From NCBI GenBank assembly GCA_026398135.1, contig JAPLTN010000092.1, forward strand, positions 1 to 34,297: a DNA stretch of 34,297 bases, written 5' to 3'. The notes beneath the pieces were generated by a model, which had not been told where the DNA came from, searched no databases, and was given only the letters and a program-made list of their open reading frames with translations. Origin of the DNA: Verrucomicrobiota bacterium (GTDB lineage: Bacteria; Verrucomicrobiota; Verrucomicrobiia; Opitutales; Opitutaceae). Position numbers and translations under genes: made by a program. Below are positions 24,790 to 33,022 of the stretch, piece after piece (the first letter of the stretch is position 1; every line of letters starts with the position of its first letter).

Positions 24790-24793
24790 GGCT
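24733..24793 (+). repeat. direct repeat copy 1 (3' end of tRNA-Arg), att-like
   Basis: These 61 bases cover the last 57 bases of the tRNA gene plus four more (GGCT follows CCA). They match 25635-25695 with one difference, at 24752 (A) versus 25654 (G), inside the anticodon loop. Such duplications of the tRNA 3' end are the product of site-specific integration by tyrosine recombinases. Confidence 0.85.
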
Positions 24794-24814
24794 AACGACT
24801 TCCAAAGGATATAT

Positions 24815-24864
24815 GGTCGAACAGCGCGGAATTTCGGCAGGATTGTTCTACCATTTGTTCGACC
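24815..24864. repeat. 9-bp inverted repeat inside the tRNA-flanked segment
   Basis: GGTCGAACA at 24815-24823 pairs with TGTTCGACC at 24856-24864 across 32 bases. It lies 25 bp downstream of the tRNA and could be a recombinase or excisionase arm site, or a remnant of one. Nothing else in 24794-25042 looks like a gene. Confidence 0.4.
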
Positions 24865-25042
24865 AAAAAACGGAGGAGTCGGTGAGCCTGTATCATGTAA
24901 ATGATGCCAGTTCCCCATAGGGTGTAGACTGGCGTCTTGCTCAGGGTATGAAGCGCACAAGTGTCGCCACTTCTCGCAACGCAGGCCCAGCCGTACTCCA
25001 CGCGGGCCTTGTTGGCGGGAGGACTTTGAACCCAGACACGAT

Positions 25043-25258
25043 CTAGCCAGCAACCGCATCGGCCAGCAAGGTCTTGATGTAGGACTGGTAGGGCACGCCG
25101 CGCTTGTGCGCTTCACGTTTCAGGCGCTCCAACACCGAGACGGGCAGGCGCAGGGAGATGGGCTCGCTGGTGGGCTTGAGCGCGGCGAAGACCACGGGGC
25201 GCGCCTGGCTAAAGTCGGCGATCTCGGTGCTGGTATCAGGTTTCACGTATTTTTTCAT
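25043..25258 (-). CDS. brnA: BrnA-type antitoxin
   Basis: This 71-residue protein starts MKKYVKPDTSTEIADFSQAR and carries a C-terminal ribbon-helix-helix-like domain (EPISLRLPVSVLERLKREAH, then GVPYQSYIKTLLADAV), the pattern of BrnA antitoxins. BrnA binds DNA and blocks the BrnT RNase. The gene starts 22 bases inside the toxin gene's 3' end, so the reading frames overlap by 23 bases as in typical brnTA operons, with the toxin first. The ATG at 25258 was chosen because the homologous N-terminus starts here; the open frame further upstream is toxin sequence in another frame. Confidence 0.85.
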   Translation of the reverse strand: MKKYVKPDTSTEIADFSQARPVVFAALKPTSEPISLRLPVSVLERLKREAHKRGVPYQSYIKTLLADAVAG

Positions 25259-25538
25259 AATCGGTTCTTTCTTTTCGACTGGCAGGGCGGGCGGAGATGA
25301 CGCGGATTTTTGAGCCGCGCACAGTGAAGACGATACGGAGGACTCGCCCCGCCTCGCTAAGGCCAAAAACAAACCAGCGGGGCTCGCCGTCCTCGGCGCG
25401 GGTGGCGGGCAGCACCACGGGAAGGCGGAAAAACACTTCCTCCACCTCGGCATTGCCGATCTGGTGTTTGCCGGGGTTTTTGTCGGTGTTGCCCGCATCC
25501 CACTCGAAGCCGGCAAGGGCGGAAAAGTCGGGGGTCAT
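25236..25538 (-). CDS. brnT: BrnT-type ribonuclease toxin
   Basis: This 100-residue protein matches the BrnT layout: FEWDAGNTDKNPGKHQIGNA, EVEEVFFRLP, WFVFGLSEAGRVLRIVFTVR, IRVISARPASRKERTDYE. The Arg and Glu of the ISARxAsrkE segment and the KH of the N-terminal motif are those expected for this RelE-like RNase. The start is the ATG at 25538; a longer open frame reaches 25958 but runs through the tRNA repeat and aroC, so it is not coding. Upstream is an A+T-rich stretch (TATATTTTTTT on the minus strand) suited to a promoter. The pair is the only cargo between the two tRNA 3'-end repeats. Confidence 0.87.
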   Translation of the reverse strand: MTPDFSALAGFEWDAGNTDKNPGKHQIGNAEVEEVFFRLPVVLPATRAEDGEPRWFVFGLSEAGRVLRIVFTVRGSKIRVISARPASRKERTDYEKIRET

Positions 25539-25634
25539 GTAGCGAAAAAAATATACATAGCGGTCGGAAGTCAAGCGCTGTTCGGGGTATCCGCCAGCTT
25601 GGCGGCTGTCCTGGAGCAAGCATCTGACGATTGA

Positions 25635-25695
25635 ATAGAGCGGTCGTTTCCTAGACGACTGATCCGTGTTCGACTCACGGCGGGGACACCAGGCT
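25635..25695 (+). repeat. direct repeat copy 2 (partial tRNA-Arg), att-like
   Basis: This matches 24733-24793 over 61 bases with one mismatch but lacks the 5' part of the tRNA (acceptor 5' strand and most of the D arm), so it is not a functional tRNA. It marks the far end of the inserted segment, next to aroC. Confidence 0.85.
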
Positions 25696-25782
25696 TGGGT
25701 GTGGACCGGAGTTAATCGGGGAGCGCGCGGGGTGTTTTTGTCCCTTGCGGAGTGCGGGCGGGCGGGCAACTTAGCCCGCGCG

Positions 25783-26877
25783 ATGCCCAACAGCTTTGGA
25801 CACCTTTTTCGTATCACCACCTGGGGCGAGAGCCACGGTCCTGCCATTGGCGTGACCATCGACGGTTGCCCGCCCCGGCTGCCCATCAGCGCGGCCGAGA
25901 TCCAGGCTGAACTCGACCGCCGTCGGCCCGGCCAGAGCGACATCACGACCCCGCGCAAGGAAGCGGACAGCGTGGAAATCCTTTCCGGCGTTTACGAGGG
26001 CATGACCACGGGCACGCCCATCGCGCTGATGGTGCGCAACACCGACCAGCGTTCCTCGGCATACAACGAAATGAAGGCCGCTTTCCGGCCCTCGCACGCG
26101 GATTTCACTTATCAAACCAAGTTTGGCATCCGCGACCCGAACGGCGGCGGGCGCAGCTCGGCGCGCGAGACCATCGGGCGCGTCGCGGCCGGGGCCATTG
26201 CGAAAAAAATTCTCGGGCTGGGCGGGCTGGAAATCCGCGCTTACATCACGCGGGTGCACGACATCGAGGCGCCGGCCGAGGCCTTGGTGGAGTTTCCCAG
26301 CTTGGCCGAGGTCGAGGCCACGGCGGTGCGGTGTCCGCATGCCGCGACGGCGGCGGCGATGATCGAGCGCATCAAGGCGGTGCGCAGCGAGGGCGACTCG
26401 GTGGGCGGCGTGATCCAGTGTCGCGTGCGCGGCGTGCCGGTGGGTTTGGGCGAGCCGGTGTTTGACCGGCTGGAAGCGGATCTGGCCAAGGCGATGCTCT
26501 CTCTGCCCGCGACCAAGGGTTTCGAGATTGGTAGTGGTTTCGCGGGCACGCGCCTGCGCGGCTCCGAGCACAACGATCTTTTCGAGAACCGCGACGGGCA
26601 CATTCGCACCGTGACCAACCGCTCCGGCGGGGTGCAGGGCGGGATCAGCAACGGCGAGGAGCTGGTGTTCAACGTCGCCTTTAAGCCCACCGCCACGATT
26701 CTCCAGGCTCAGGCCACGGTTGATCTGGCCGGGCAACCGGCCGAGTTGATGGGCAAGGGGCGCCATGATCCTTGCGTGGTGCCGCGCGCGGTGCCGATCG
26801 TCGAGGCGATGGCGGCGCTGGTGTTGCTCGATCACTGGATGCGCGATTCGGCCCAGAACCGAACCTTTGAATTTTAA
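25783..26877 (+). CDS. aroC: chorismate synthase
   Basis: AroC catalyses the last step of the shikimate pathway, 5-enolpyruvylshikimate 3-phosphate to chorismate, using reduced FMN. The 364-residue product shows all three family signatures: [20 protein letters not shown] at the N-terminus, the central [20 protein letters not shown], and the C-terminal region [20 protein letters not shown]. The length matches bacterial AroC. The ATG at 25783 gives the usual N-terminus MPNSFG; an open frame further upstream runs into the partial tRNA repeat and is not coding. The gene lies 87 bp downstream of the repeat and 7 bp upstream of the P-loop gene, so the two are probably co-transcribed. Confidence 0.97.
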   Translation: MPNSFGHLFRITTWGESHGPAIGVTIDGCPPRLPISAAEIQAELDRRRPGQSDITTPRKEADSVEILSGVYEGMTTGTPIALMVRNTDQRSSAYNEMKAAFRPSHADFTYQTKFGIRDPNGGGRSSARETIGRVAAGAIAKKILGLGGLEIRAYITRVHDIEAPAEALVEFPSLAEVEATAVRCPHAATAAAMIERIKAVRSEGDSVGGVIQCRVRGVPVGLGEPVFDRLEADLAKAMLSLPATKGFEIGSGFAGTRLRGSEHNDLFENRDGHIRTVTNRSGGVQGGISNGEELVFNVAFKPTATILQAQATVDLAGQPAELMGKGRHDPCVVPRAVPIVEAMAALVLLDHWMRDSAQNRTFEF

Positions 26878-26884
26878 CCGATCC

Positions 26885-27697
26885 ATGTCCGACCTTTCCC
26901 CTGAAGTTGCCACCGGTCCCTTGGTTTATCTGCTGCTCGGCGCGCCCGGCTCGGGACGGCGCGAGGTCTTGGTGGACCTGCTCGCCACCGGCATCGACCC
27001 GGCGCTGGAGCGGCCGCACGTGATCCTGCCGGCGGGTGAGCCGGTGCAGCCTGGCGACGAGTCTTTGGGCGTCAGCCCGCCCACCCGCATGAGTTGGGAC
27101 GCGGAGAAACGTCCACTGCTCGCCGGTGCCCCGCCGGAAGATGCCACCCACGTGTTTATCGTTTTTGACGGAGCGCTAAGCCCGGTGGACCAACTGGAGG
27201 CGATCAAGCTCTGGTTGCTGGCGCGCGGCTGGAGCGTGGCGCGGGTGCTCACGGTGGTGAATTGCCAACTGGCGGAGAAACACCCGGCGCTGCTGGCCTG
27301 GTTTGACGCATGTATTCATTTCTCCGATGTCGTCTTGCTCAACCGCCGCGAAGGCGTGGCGAACAAGTGGCTGAGCGAGTTTCGCCGCCGTTATGAGGAC
27401 CAGTGCCTGCCCTGTCTTTTCGAGTTCGTGAAGGCCGGGAAGGTCAAAAATCCCGCCATGTTGCTCGATCCTACGGCGCGGCGCTTAAGCCAGTATTTCG
27501 ACGCTTCGGAGTGGGATGGGCTGGATCTGACGGATGTGGAGATCGGTGAATCCGAGGACGACGACGGCAAGGATTCGCGTCCCTTGGATAAAAACGCCAT
27601 CGACCCCGACGATCAGCCGCCGGTCGATCCCTGGTTCGAGCTCGATGCTGCCGGACGGCGTCGCCAGCCGGTGCCGGATATTCGGAAGTATTTGTAA
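26885..27697 (+). CDS. P-loop protein, possibly CobW/G3E-like
   Basis: This 270-residue protein starts MSDLSPEVATGPLVYLLLGA and has a P-loop GAPGSGRRE (about residues 19-27). A beta-strand/acidic segment VFIVFDGALSPVDQLEAIKL and DVVLLNRREG (cf. the guanine-specificity NKxD motif) suggest a degenerate G3E GTPase, but the CxCC metal motif of CobW proteins is not seen. The C-terminal 60 residues are acidic (IGESEDDDGKD) and end VPDIRKYL. Its role is unknown; the start is 7 bases after aroC, so it is probably in the same transcript. A terminator for eda follows. Confidence 0.6.
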   Translation: MSDLSPEVATGPLVYLLLGAPGSGRREVLVDLLATGIDPALERPHVILPAGEPVQPGDESLGVSPPTRMSWDAEKRPLLAGAPPEDATHVFIVFDGALSPVDQLEAIKLWLLARGWSVARVLTVVNCQLAEKHPALLAWFDACIHFSDVVLLNRREGVANKWLSEFRRRYEDQCLPCLFEFVKAGKVKNPAMLLDPTARRLSQYFDASEWDGLDLTDVEIGESEDDDGKDSRPLDKNAIDPDDQPPVDPWFELDAAGRRRQPVPDIRKYL

Positions 27698-27711
27698 GGT
27701 AAGCGCCCAAC

Positions 27712-27739
27712 AAAAAGGGCTGATCGGTGAGATCGGCCC
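27712..27739 (-). terminator. terminator downstream of eda
   Basis: On the minus strand GGGCCGATC, loop TCACC, GATCAGCCC (27739-27717) form a hairpin with one C-A mismatch, followed by TTTTT (27716-27712). It lies 20 bases after the eda stop. Confidence 0.65.
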
Positions 27740-27758
27740 CGGGGTGGCGGGTGTTGGT

Positions 27759-28397
27759 TTACTTTACGGCTTTGACCGCAGCGACGAAGGCTTGGGCCTT
27801 GGCGGTGACGGCGGCCCAGTTGCGCTCTTTGAAGGCCTTGGCTTCGACCAGCGAGCTGCCGGCGGCGGTGGCGAAGGCTCCGGCTTTGATGAAGTCGCCG
27901 ACGTTTTCGGCGTTCACGCCGCCGGTGGGAACGAGTTCGATCTGGGGCAGGGGAGCCTTGAGGGATTTGATGTAGGCGGGGCCGAAGAACTCGGCGGGGA
28001 AAATCTTGGCGGCGTCGGCGCCCTGTTCCCAGGCGTTGACCACTTCGGTCGGGGTGAGCGCGCCGCTGAAGATGGGCACGCTGTAACGCTGGCAGAGGCG
28101 AATGACGTCGGGGCGGAGAGCGGGGGTGACGATGAAGCGGGCACCGGCGAGAATGCCGGCGCGGGCGGTTTCGGCGTCGAGCACGGTGCCGAGACCGAAG
28201 AGGAAGTCGGGCAGCTCTGCGGTGGCTTTTTCGAGCATGCGGATGGCCCCCGGGGTGGTCATGGTGAGCTCGATGGAGGTGAGACCGCCGGCGGCGAGGG
28301 CGCGGGCGCAATCGAGCAGACCGTCAGGATTATCGGCGCGGATGAGCGCAATGACCTTTTCGGAGTTAAGCTTCTGGAGGATGGCGGCTTTGTTCAT
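27759..28397 (-). CDS. eda: 2-dehydro-3-deoxy-6-phosphogluconate (KDPG)/4-hydroxy-2-oxoglutarate aldolase
   Basis: This 212-residue class I aldolase cleaves KDPG to pyruvate and glyceraldehyde 3-phosphate, in the Entner-Doudoroff or hexuronate pathway. The family motifs are visible: VIALIRADNPDGL at the start, IELTMTTPGA (catalytic Glu), FGLGTVLDAE, the Schiff-base lysine in AAKIFPAEFFGPAYIKSLKA, and the phosphate-binding VPTGGVNAENV and AAGSSLV. Length and motif order match trimeric Eda. It is convergent with the P-loop gene and followed by a terminator. The other Entner-Doudoroff genes are not in the window. Confidence 0.95.
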   Translation of the reverse strand: MNKAAILQKLNSEKVIALIRADNPDGLLDCARALAAGGLTSIELTMTTPGAIRMLEKATAELPDFLFGLGTVLDAETARAGILAGARFIVTPALRPDVIRLCQRYSVPIFSGALTPTEVVNAWEQGADAAKIFPAEFFGPAYIKSLKAPLPQIELVPTGGVNAENVGDFIKAGAFATAAGSSLVEAKAFKERNWAAVTAKAQAFVAAVKAVK

Positions 28398-28535
28398 GGG
28401 AAAGCGGGTAGCAACGTGGATTCGGGCCGGTTCTTCAATCCTGCAGTCTGTTCAGATGACGCGGTATAAGCACGAAACCGACTCGACGAAGATTTTAAAC
28501 GAAGGCCCAGGCCGACGAGACTTGATGGGCGCAAC

Positions 28536-30020
28536 TTAAGCCGGGGGCGGCGTGGGGTGGTGGAGGAAGGCGTGGAGTTCGGCGGCGAGTTTTCCGCCGA
28601 AGCCTTCGACTTCGGCGAGTTGCTCCAGACGGGCGCGGCGGAGTTTGTCGATGTCGCCAAAGCGCTCCAGCAAGGCGGCGCGGCGCACCGGGCCCAGGCC
28701 GGGGAAATCGTCCAGCACACTTTCGCGGATTTTTTGGGAACGCAGGTCGGCGTTGTAGGTGTTGGCGAAGCGGTGGGCTTCGTCGCGCAGGCGTTGCAGG
28801 AGGTGGAGGGCGGGCGAGTTTAGCGGCAGGTTCAGCGGGGCGCGGGCGTCGGGGAAGATGATGGTTTCGTGTTTCTTGGCCAGGCCGATGAGGGCGGGCG
28901 GGGTGAGGTCGAGGGCGATGAAGGCTTTGAGCGCGGCGCCGATCTGGCCCCGGCCGCCGTCGATCACGACGAGGTCGGGCATCGGTTTGCCTTCCTCGGA
29001 GAGGCGGCGGTAGCGGCGGCCGACCACTTCTTCCATGGCACGGAAGTCGTCGTTGCCGATGAAGCCCTGGATCTGGAAGCGGCGGTAGTGGGCTTTGTCC
29101 GGGCGGCCTTCGGCGAAATGTACCATCGAGGCGACGCAGTAGGTGCCGCTGATGTGGGAGATGTCGAAGCACTCCATGGTGCGGGGCGCGGGGTGGAGGC
29201 CGAGAGCCTGGCCAAGGGCGGTGAGGGCGGCTTCGTCGGTGGTGACGAAGGGCTGGTCGCGTTCGAATTTGCGGGTTTTCTCCAGGGTTTTTTCGAGGGC
29301 GAAGACGATGTCGCGCAGCTCGGCGGCGTGCTCGAAGTTTTGTTTTTCGGCAGAGGCCTGCATCTCGGTGCGGAGGGTGGCGAGCCATTCGCGGGATTTG
29401 CCTTCGAGGAAGGCGCAGGCGGCGTCCACGCGGGGCCGGTAGGTCTCGGGGGTGACGAGGTTTTCCGAGCCGTAGAGCTCTTCGCGGACGTCGTCGTAGA
29501 GCTGCCAGCGGCCGTCGGGCAGTTTTTGCGGGGTGGCGTCGCCGAGGAGCACGCCGAACTGGCGGCGCATCTGGGCGAGGGTTTTGCGCAGGAGGCCGGA
29601 GTGGGCGAAGGGGCCGAAGTAGCGGGAGTGGTCTTCCTTGCGCAGACGGGTGAGGCGGAAGCGGGGCAGGGTTTCGGTGAGGTCAACGCGGACGAGGAGG
29701 AAGCGTTTGTCGTCGATGAAGTCGGTGTTGTAGCGGGGTTTCCACTGTTTGATGAGTTTGCCTTCGAGGAGGAGGGCTTCGGGCTCGGATTTTACCTCAA
29801 TGGTGTCGAAGTCGTGGATGAGGCCGATGAGGGCGCGGATTTTGGGGTGGAGGGTCTGGGCGCGCGAGGGCGTGAAGTAGGAGGAGACGCGTTTTTTCAG
29901 GGCCTTGGCCTTGCCGACGTAGAGGATGCGGCCGAGGCGGTCCTTCATGAGGTAAACGCCGGGCTTGTCGGGTAGGCGGCGGACTTTCTCTTTCAGGTTT
30001 ATTGGGTCGGTCGCTGGCAT
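28536..30020 (-). CDS. uvrC: UvrC, excinuclease ABC subunit C, lacking the usual cysteine cluster
   Basis: UvrC makes both incisions flanking a DNA lesion after UvrA/UvrB recognition. The 494-residue product has the GIY-YIG domain (KPGVYLMKDRLGRILYVGKA, residues 16-35), a UVR segment (QNFEHAAELRDIVFALEKTL), the RNase H-like nuclease with MECFDISHISGTYCVASMVH and VVIDGGRGQIGAA, and a C-terminal helix-hairpin-helix pair (DDFPGLGPVRRAALLERFGD). It is shorter than most UvrC (about 600 residues). The region after SRYFGPFAHSG, which usually holds a cysteine cluster, lacks those cysteines (FGVLLGDATPQKLPDGRWQL). The ATG at 30020 was chosen; a GTG two codons upstream is possible. It is divergent from cinA with 38 bp between starts. 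Confidence 0.95.
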   Translation of the reverse strand: MPATDPINLKEKVRRLPDKPGVYLMKDRLGRILYVGKAKALKKRVSSYFTPSRAQTLHPKIRALIGLIHDFDTIEVKSEPEALLLEGKLIKQWKPRYNTDFIDDKRFLLVRVDLTETLPRFRLTRLRKEDHSRYFGPFAHSGLLRKTLAQMRRQFGVLLGDATPQKLPDGRWQLYDDVREELYGSENLVTPETYRPRVDAACAFLEGKSREWLATLRTEMQASAEKQNFEHAAELRDIVFALEKTLEKTRKFERDQPFVTTDEAALTALGQALGLHPAPRTMECFDISHISGTYCVASMVHFAEGRPDKAHYRRFQIQGFIGNDDFRAMEEVVGRRYRRLSEEGKPMPDLVVIDGGRGQIGAALKAFIALDLTPPALIGLAKKHETIIFPDARAPLNLPLNSPALHLLQRLRDEAHRFANTYNADLRSQKIRESVLDDFPGLGPVRRAALLERFGDIDKLRRARLEQLAEVEGFGGKLAAELHAFLHHPTPPPA

Positions 30021-30058
30021 TTTCACAAAGAGTGGCCAAGGTGCGTGGTTCGCAACGT

Positions 30059-31417
30059 ATGGTTTCCTGTCACGACATTTCCTGCGGGTCCCAGAGGGCC
30101 CGGTCCGTTTCCACGGCTCGCTACGAGCTGATCACGCTGGGTGATGAACTGCTGCTGGGGCTGACGACGAATTCGCATCTGACGTTTATCGGCGCGAGTT
30201 TGGGGAGCCGGGGCGCGGCGCTGACGCGGAATGTGACGATCACGGACGAGGCGGCGGCGATCGCGGCGCAGTTTCGCGAGAGCTGGGCGCGGAGCGACGT
30301 GGTGATCACCACGGGCGGGTTGGGGCCGACCTGCGATGATCGGACTCGCGAGGTGGTGGCGGCGGTGCTGGGGCAGGAGTTGGTATTTGAGGAGTCGATC
30401 CGGGTGGCGATCGAGGCGCGGTTTTCCCGGCTGGGCCGGAAGATGACGGATAACAATTTGAAGCAGGCGTATCGGTTTTCGCGGGGCGAGGTGCTGGACA
30501 ACGCGAACGGCACGGCGCCGGGGCTTTGGGTGGAGCAGGACGGGAAGGTGTTGGTGATGTTGCCGGGGCCGCCGAATGAGTTGCAGCCGATGTGGACGGA
30601 ACAGGTGATGCCGAAGCTGGCTGCGTTGGGTTTGCTGGCGGTCAAGGAAGCCTATGTGCAGTTGCGCACGGCGGGGATCGGCGAGAGCGCGCTGGAGGTG
30701 CGTTTGCAGCCGCTGCTGGCGGCGGCGGGTCCGGCGCTGGGCATCGCGTTTTGCGCGCATCAAGGGCAGGTGGATATGCGCTTGAGCGCGCCTTCGGGCG
30801 GCTTGAGCGAGACGGAATTAAGTGAGCTGGCGGGGAAGTGCGCGGCGCTGTTGGGCGATGATTTTGTGGGTTACGGGCATGACTCGCTGGCCAAGGTGAC
30901 GGCGGATCTGCTGCGGGCGGGCGAGCATACGCTGGCGGTGGCGGAGACGGCGACGGGGGGGCTGCTGGCCAACAGTTTCACGGACATCGCGGGGGCCTCG
31001 AAGTTTTTTGCCGGCGGGTGCGTGTGTTATTCGAACGAGTCGAAGATGCAGTTTTTGGACGTGCCGGAGGATTTATTGATGCAGCACGGGGCGGTGTCGG
31101 CGGAGGCTGCGGTGGCGATGGCGGCGGGGGTGGCCGAGCGGCTGGGGGCGGATTACGGGTTGGCGATCACGGGTTTTGCGGGGCCGTGCGGCGGCACGCG
31201 GGAAAATCCGGTCGGGACGATTTTTTTGGCGCTGTACACGCCGGAGGGAGTGTGGTCGCGACGTTTGAACCAGTCGGGCCCGCGGGCGGCGGTGAAGCAG
31301 CGGGCGGTCAATGGGGCGCTTGATTGGTTGCGGCGCGAGTTGGTGCGGGCGCGGCGTGGTTCGCGAACCTGCGGTGGGTCGGCGTGCACGGATGCGGCTT
31401 CGGGCGCGGGAGGGTGA
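30059..31417 (+). CDS. cinA: CinA-like protein with nicotinamide-nucleotide amidase domain
   Basis: The N-terminal half is a MoaB/CinA domain: ELITLGDELLLGLTTNSH, DVVITTGGLGPTCDDRT and VLVMLPGPPNELQPMW. The C-terminal half is a PncC-type nicotinamide-nucleotide amidase domain with LAVAETATGGLLANSF, SKFFAGGCVCYSNESKMQF, HGAVSAEAAVAMAAG and ITGFAGPCGGT. The family recycles nicotinamide nucleotides. The canonical AESCTGG motif reads AETATGG here, replacing the Ser that I recall as catalytic. The 452-residue length is close to the family norm of about 410-430, with a Gly/Ser/Arg-rich tail after residue 430. The start ATG at 30059 avoids overlap with uvrC. Confidence 0.93.
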   Translation: MVSCHDISCGSQRARSVSTARYELITLGDELLLGLTTNSHLTFIGASLGSRGAALTRNVTITDEAAAIAAQFRESWARSDVVITTGGLGPTCDDRTREVVAAVLGQELVFEESIRVAIEARFSRLGRKMTDNNLKQAYRFSRGEVLDNANGTAPGLWVEQDGKVLVMLPGPPNELQPMWTEQVMPKLAALGLLAVKEAYVQLRTAGIGESALEVRLQPLLAAAGPALGIAFCAHQGQVDMRLSAPSGGLSETELSELAGKCAALLGDDFVGYGHDSLAKVTADLLRAGEHTLAVAETATGGLLANSFTDIAGASKFFAGGCVCYSNESKMQFLDVPEDLLMQHGAVSAEAAVAMAAGVAERLGADYGLAITGFAGPCGGTRENPVGTIFLALYTPEGVWSRRLNQSGPRAAVKQRAVNGALDWLRRELVRARRGSRTCGGSACTDAASGAGG

Positions 31418-31492
31418 GCGGTAACGAGACGGCCGGAAGTCTTCGCCAACCTCGGCTTGCGCACGGGGCTGGATCGCATCAAGTGAGTAAGC

Positions 31493-32068
31493 ATGAGCAA
31501 GATCGCCCAAGCCCTGGCCAAAGCGACGGAGAGTACGGGGCATACCATGGCGCCTTTCCTCAGGGGTTTGCCGCCGACGGAGCCGCCGGGGCGCGAATCC
31601 AAGGAGGCGGAGTTGCGCAGGGCGCGGAGGCGCTGGCGTTTTTGGCGCTGGCTGGCGTTTACCGCGTTTCCGCTGACGGCGTTTATTTTGTGGGCGCAGT
31701 TTGGCGTCGGGCGGCATCCGGCGGCGAGCGGGGCAAATCCGCAAACTGAGCAAAAAGCCGCCGCGGCGGTGACGGCGAAACCGGCCGGGCAGGTTGAGGG
31801 CGGGGCTTCCGGTGACGCTGCGCAAGGCGCTACGGAGACTGGCGGAGAGCCGAGTGCGGGGCCAAAATCACGGGCGGAGATGCAGGCGCAAGTGCAGGCC
31901 TTGGTGTTCACGGCCTTGATGCCGGGGTCGAAGCCGCGGATCATGCACCAGGGGCGGGTCATCGGGATCGGCGACCATGTGGGCGATGAACTGGTTTTTG
32001 CCGGGATCGAGGACGGGTTGCTGGTCTTTAAAGACAGCGCGGGGGCAGTTTATAGCCGCAGATACTGA
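31493..32068 (+). CDS. membrane-anchored protein resembling type II secretion/pilus accessory proteins
   Basis: This 191-residue protein has a basic N-terminal region (ELRRARRRWRFWRWLAF), one membrane helix around residues 50-68 (LAFTAFPLTAFILWAQFGV), an Ala/Gly/Pro-rich linker of about 60 residues, and a small C-terminal beta domain (PRIMHQGRVIGIGDHVGD, LVFAGIEDGLLVFKDSAGAV). This layout, with a short GxGDxVG-type beta domain on a linker in the periplasm, resembles GspB/PulB or MshK-like proteins of type II secretion and type IV pilus systems. No other secretion gene is in the window, so the assignment is tentative. It lies 75 bp downstream of cinA and is convergent with the next gene. Confidence 0.6.
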   Translation: MSKIAQALAKATESTGHTMAPFLRGLPPTEPPGRESKEAELRRARRRWRFWRWLAFTAFPLTAFILWAQFGVGRHPAASGANPQTEQKAAAAVTAKPAGQVEGGASGDAAQGATETGGEPSAGPKSRAEMQAQVQALVFTALMPGSKPRIMHQGRVIGIGDHVGDELVFAGIEDGLLVFKDSAGAVYSRRY

Positions 32069-32074
32069 GAAGCA

Positions 32075-33022
32075 CTACCTCCCGGCGGTGGCGACCATGT
32101 GTTCGGTTTCGCTGACGATGGCTTCAACGTGGGCGGGGTCGATTTCGGCGCGCATGAGCTGGCGGAGATATTCCCAGAGCAGAAAAACAAAGCTGCGTTC
32201 GGGGTGGGTTCCCTCGGTGTTGGCCAGTGCGGCTTCGGTCACGTAGATGGCGCGGGCATCCATGATGGCGAGTTCCAGGCGGGCGCGAAGCTCCATGATG
32301 TGGCGACGCACCGCATCGGAATCCAGGCGGGCCCAATGGCCGATCTGACTGGCGAATTTGTGCTCGGGCGTGCGCTTGAGGGTGGCGGCGTTGAGTTCGA
32401 GGGCGCGGCGTTGAAGGTCGGCCAAACGGTTAAAAAAGAGAAATTCGTAGTCGAGGAGCGCGCCCCACTGGCGGGCGGGCATGAGGCTCTCGAACGCACC
32501 TGCGTGAGAGGCGAGCACGACGCCGCGCGGGACATTGGCGAGTGATGCCTGGACTACGCCGAGGGCGTTGCGAAAGCTGACCGTGCGCTGGTCGAAGCGG
32601 ATGACGGCGCGTTGCCAATCGTCCGGGTAACCATGGCAAGCCAGTCCTTGCATGTAGGCGGGCTGGGAGTCGCGGATAAAGGTTTCGAGGTCATCCTCCA
32701 CCCAGGCGCGCATCTTGGGTTGGGCGTCACTGATCTCGCCCAGGCCTTGGGCCAGGGAAGCCAAGGTGTCGGCGGTGGTGTTCTTGCGGGTATTGAAGTC
32801 GGAGCGGGTGGCCTTGGTCTGCAGAAAGAGAAAGGGCGGGCGGGTTTGCTGGAGTTCATCGGCCTCGCGTTCCACTTGTTGAATGGCGGCTTCGATGTGG
32901 GCGCGGCTGATTTCCAGGCATACCTCGCGTTTCAACAAGTCACGGAGCCGGACAGGCAACTGCGCAACGGTGGGCAGGGCAGGGACAGGCGGGACGGGGT
33001 GATTCGGTTCGGGGTGAGACAT
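32075..33022 (-). CDS. unknown helical protein
   Basis: This 315-residue product, read from the ATG at 33022 (MSHPEPNHPVPPVPALPTVA), has a Pro-rich first 20 residues and is then almost entirely helical, with no signal peptide or membrane segment and no motif I recognise. A TTG at 33058 would extend it by 12 residues. It ends 6 bases from the convergent membrane-protein gene and is divergent from the RodZ-like gene. It is a normal high-GC chromosomal gene, probably lineage-specific. Confidence 0.75.
   Translation of the reverse strand: MSHPEPNHPVPPVPALPTVAQLPVRLRDLLKREVCLEISRAHIEAAIQQVEREADELQQTRPPFLFLQTKATRSDFNTRKNTTADTLASLAQGLGEISDAQPKMRAWVEDDLETFIRDSQPAYMQGLACHGYPDDWQRAVIRFDQRTVSFRNALGVVQASLANVPRGVVLASHAGAFESLMPARQWGALLDYEFLFFNRLADLQRRALELNAATLKRTPEHKFASQIGHWARLDSDAVRRHIMELRARLELAIMDARAIYVTEAALANTEGTHPERSFVFLLWEYLRQLMRAEIDPAHVEAIVSETEHMVATAGR

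Noticed and set aside
25635-25695. A second tRNA-Arg gene
   Set aside because: The 5' acceptor strand and most of the D arm are missing, so it cannot fold as a tRNA; it is the repeat left by integration.
25771-26913. Long minus-strand open frame opposite aroC
   Set aside because: Low-complexity antisense product; aroC is clear on the plus strand.
28869-29975. Long plus-strand open frame opposite uvrC
   Set aside because: Gly/Glu/Val-rich shadow of the uvrC coding sequence.
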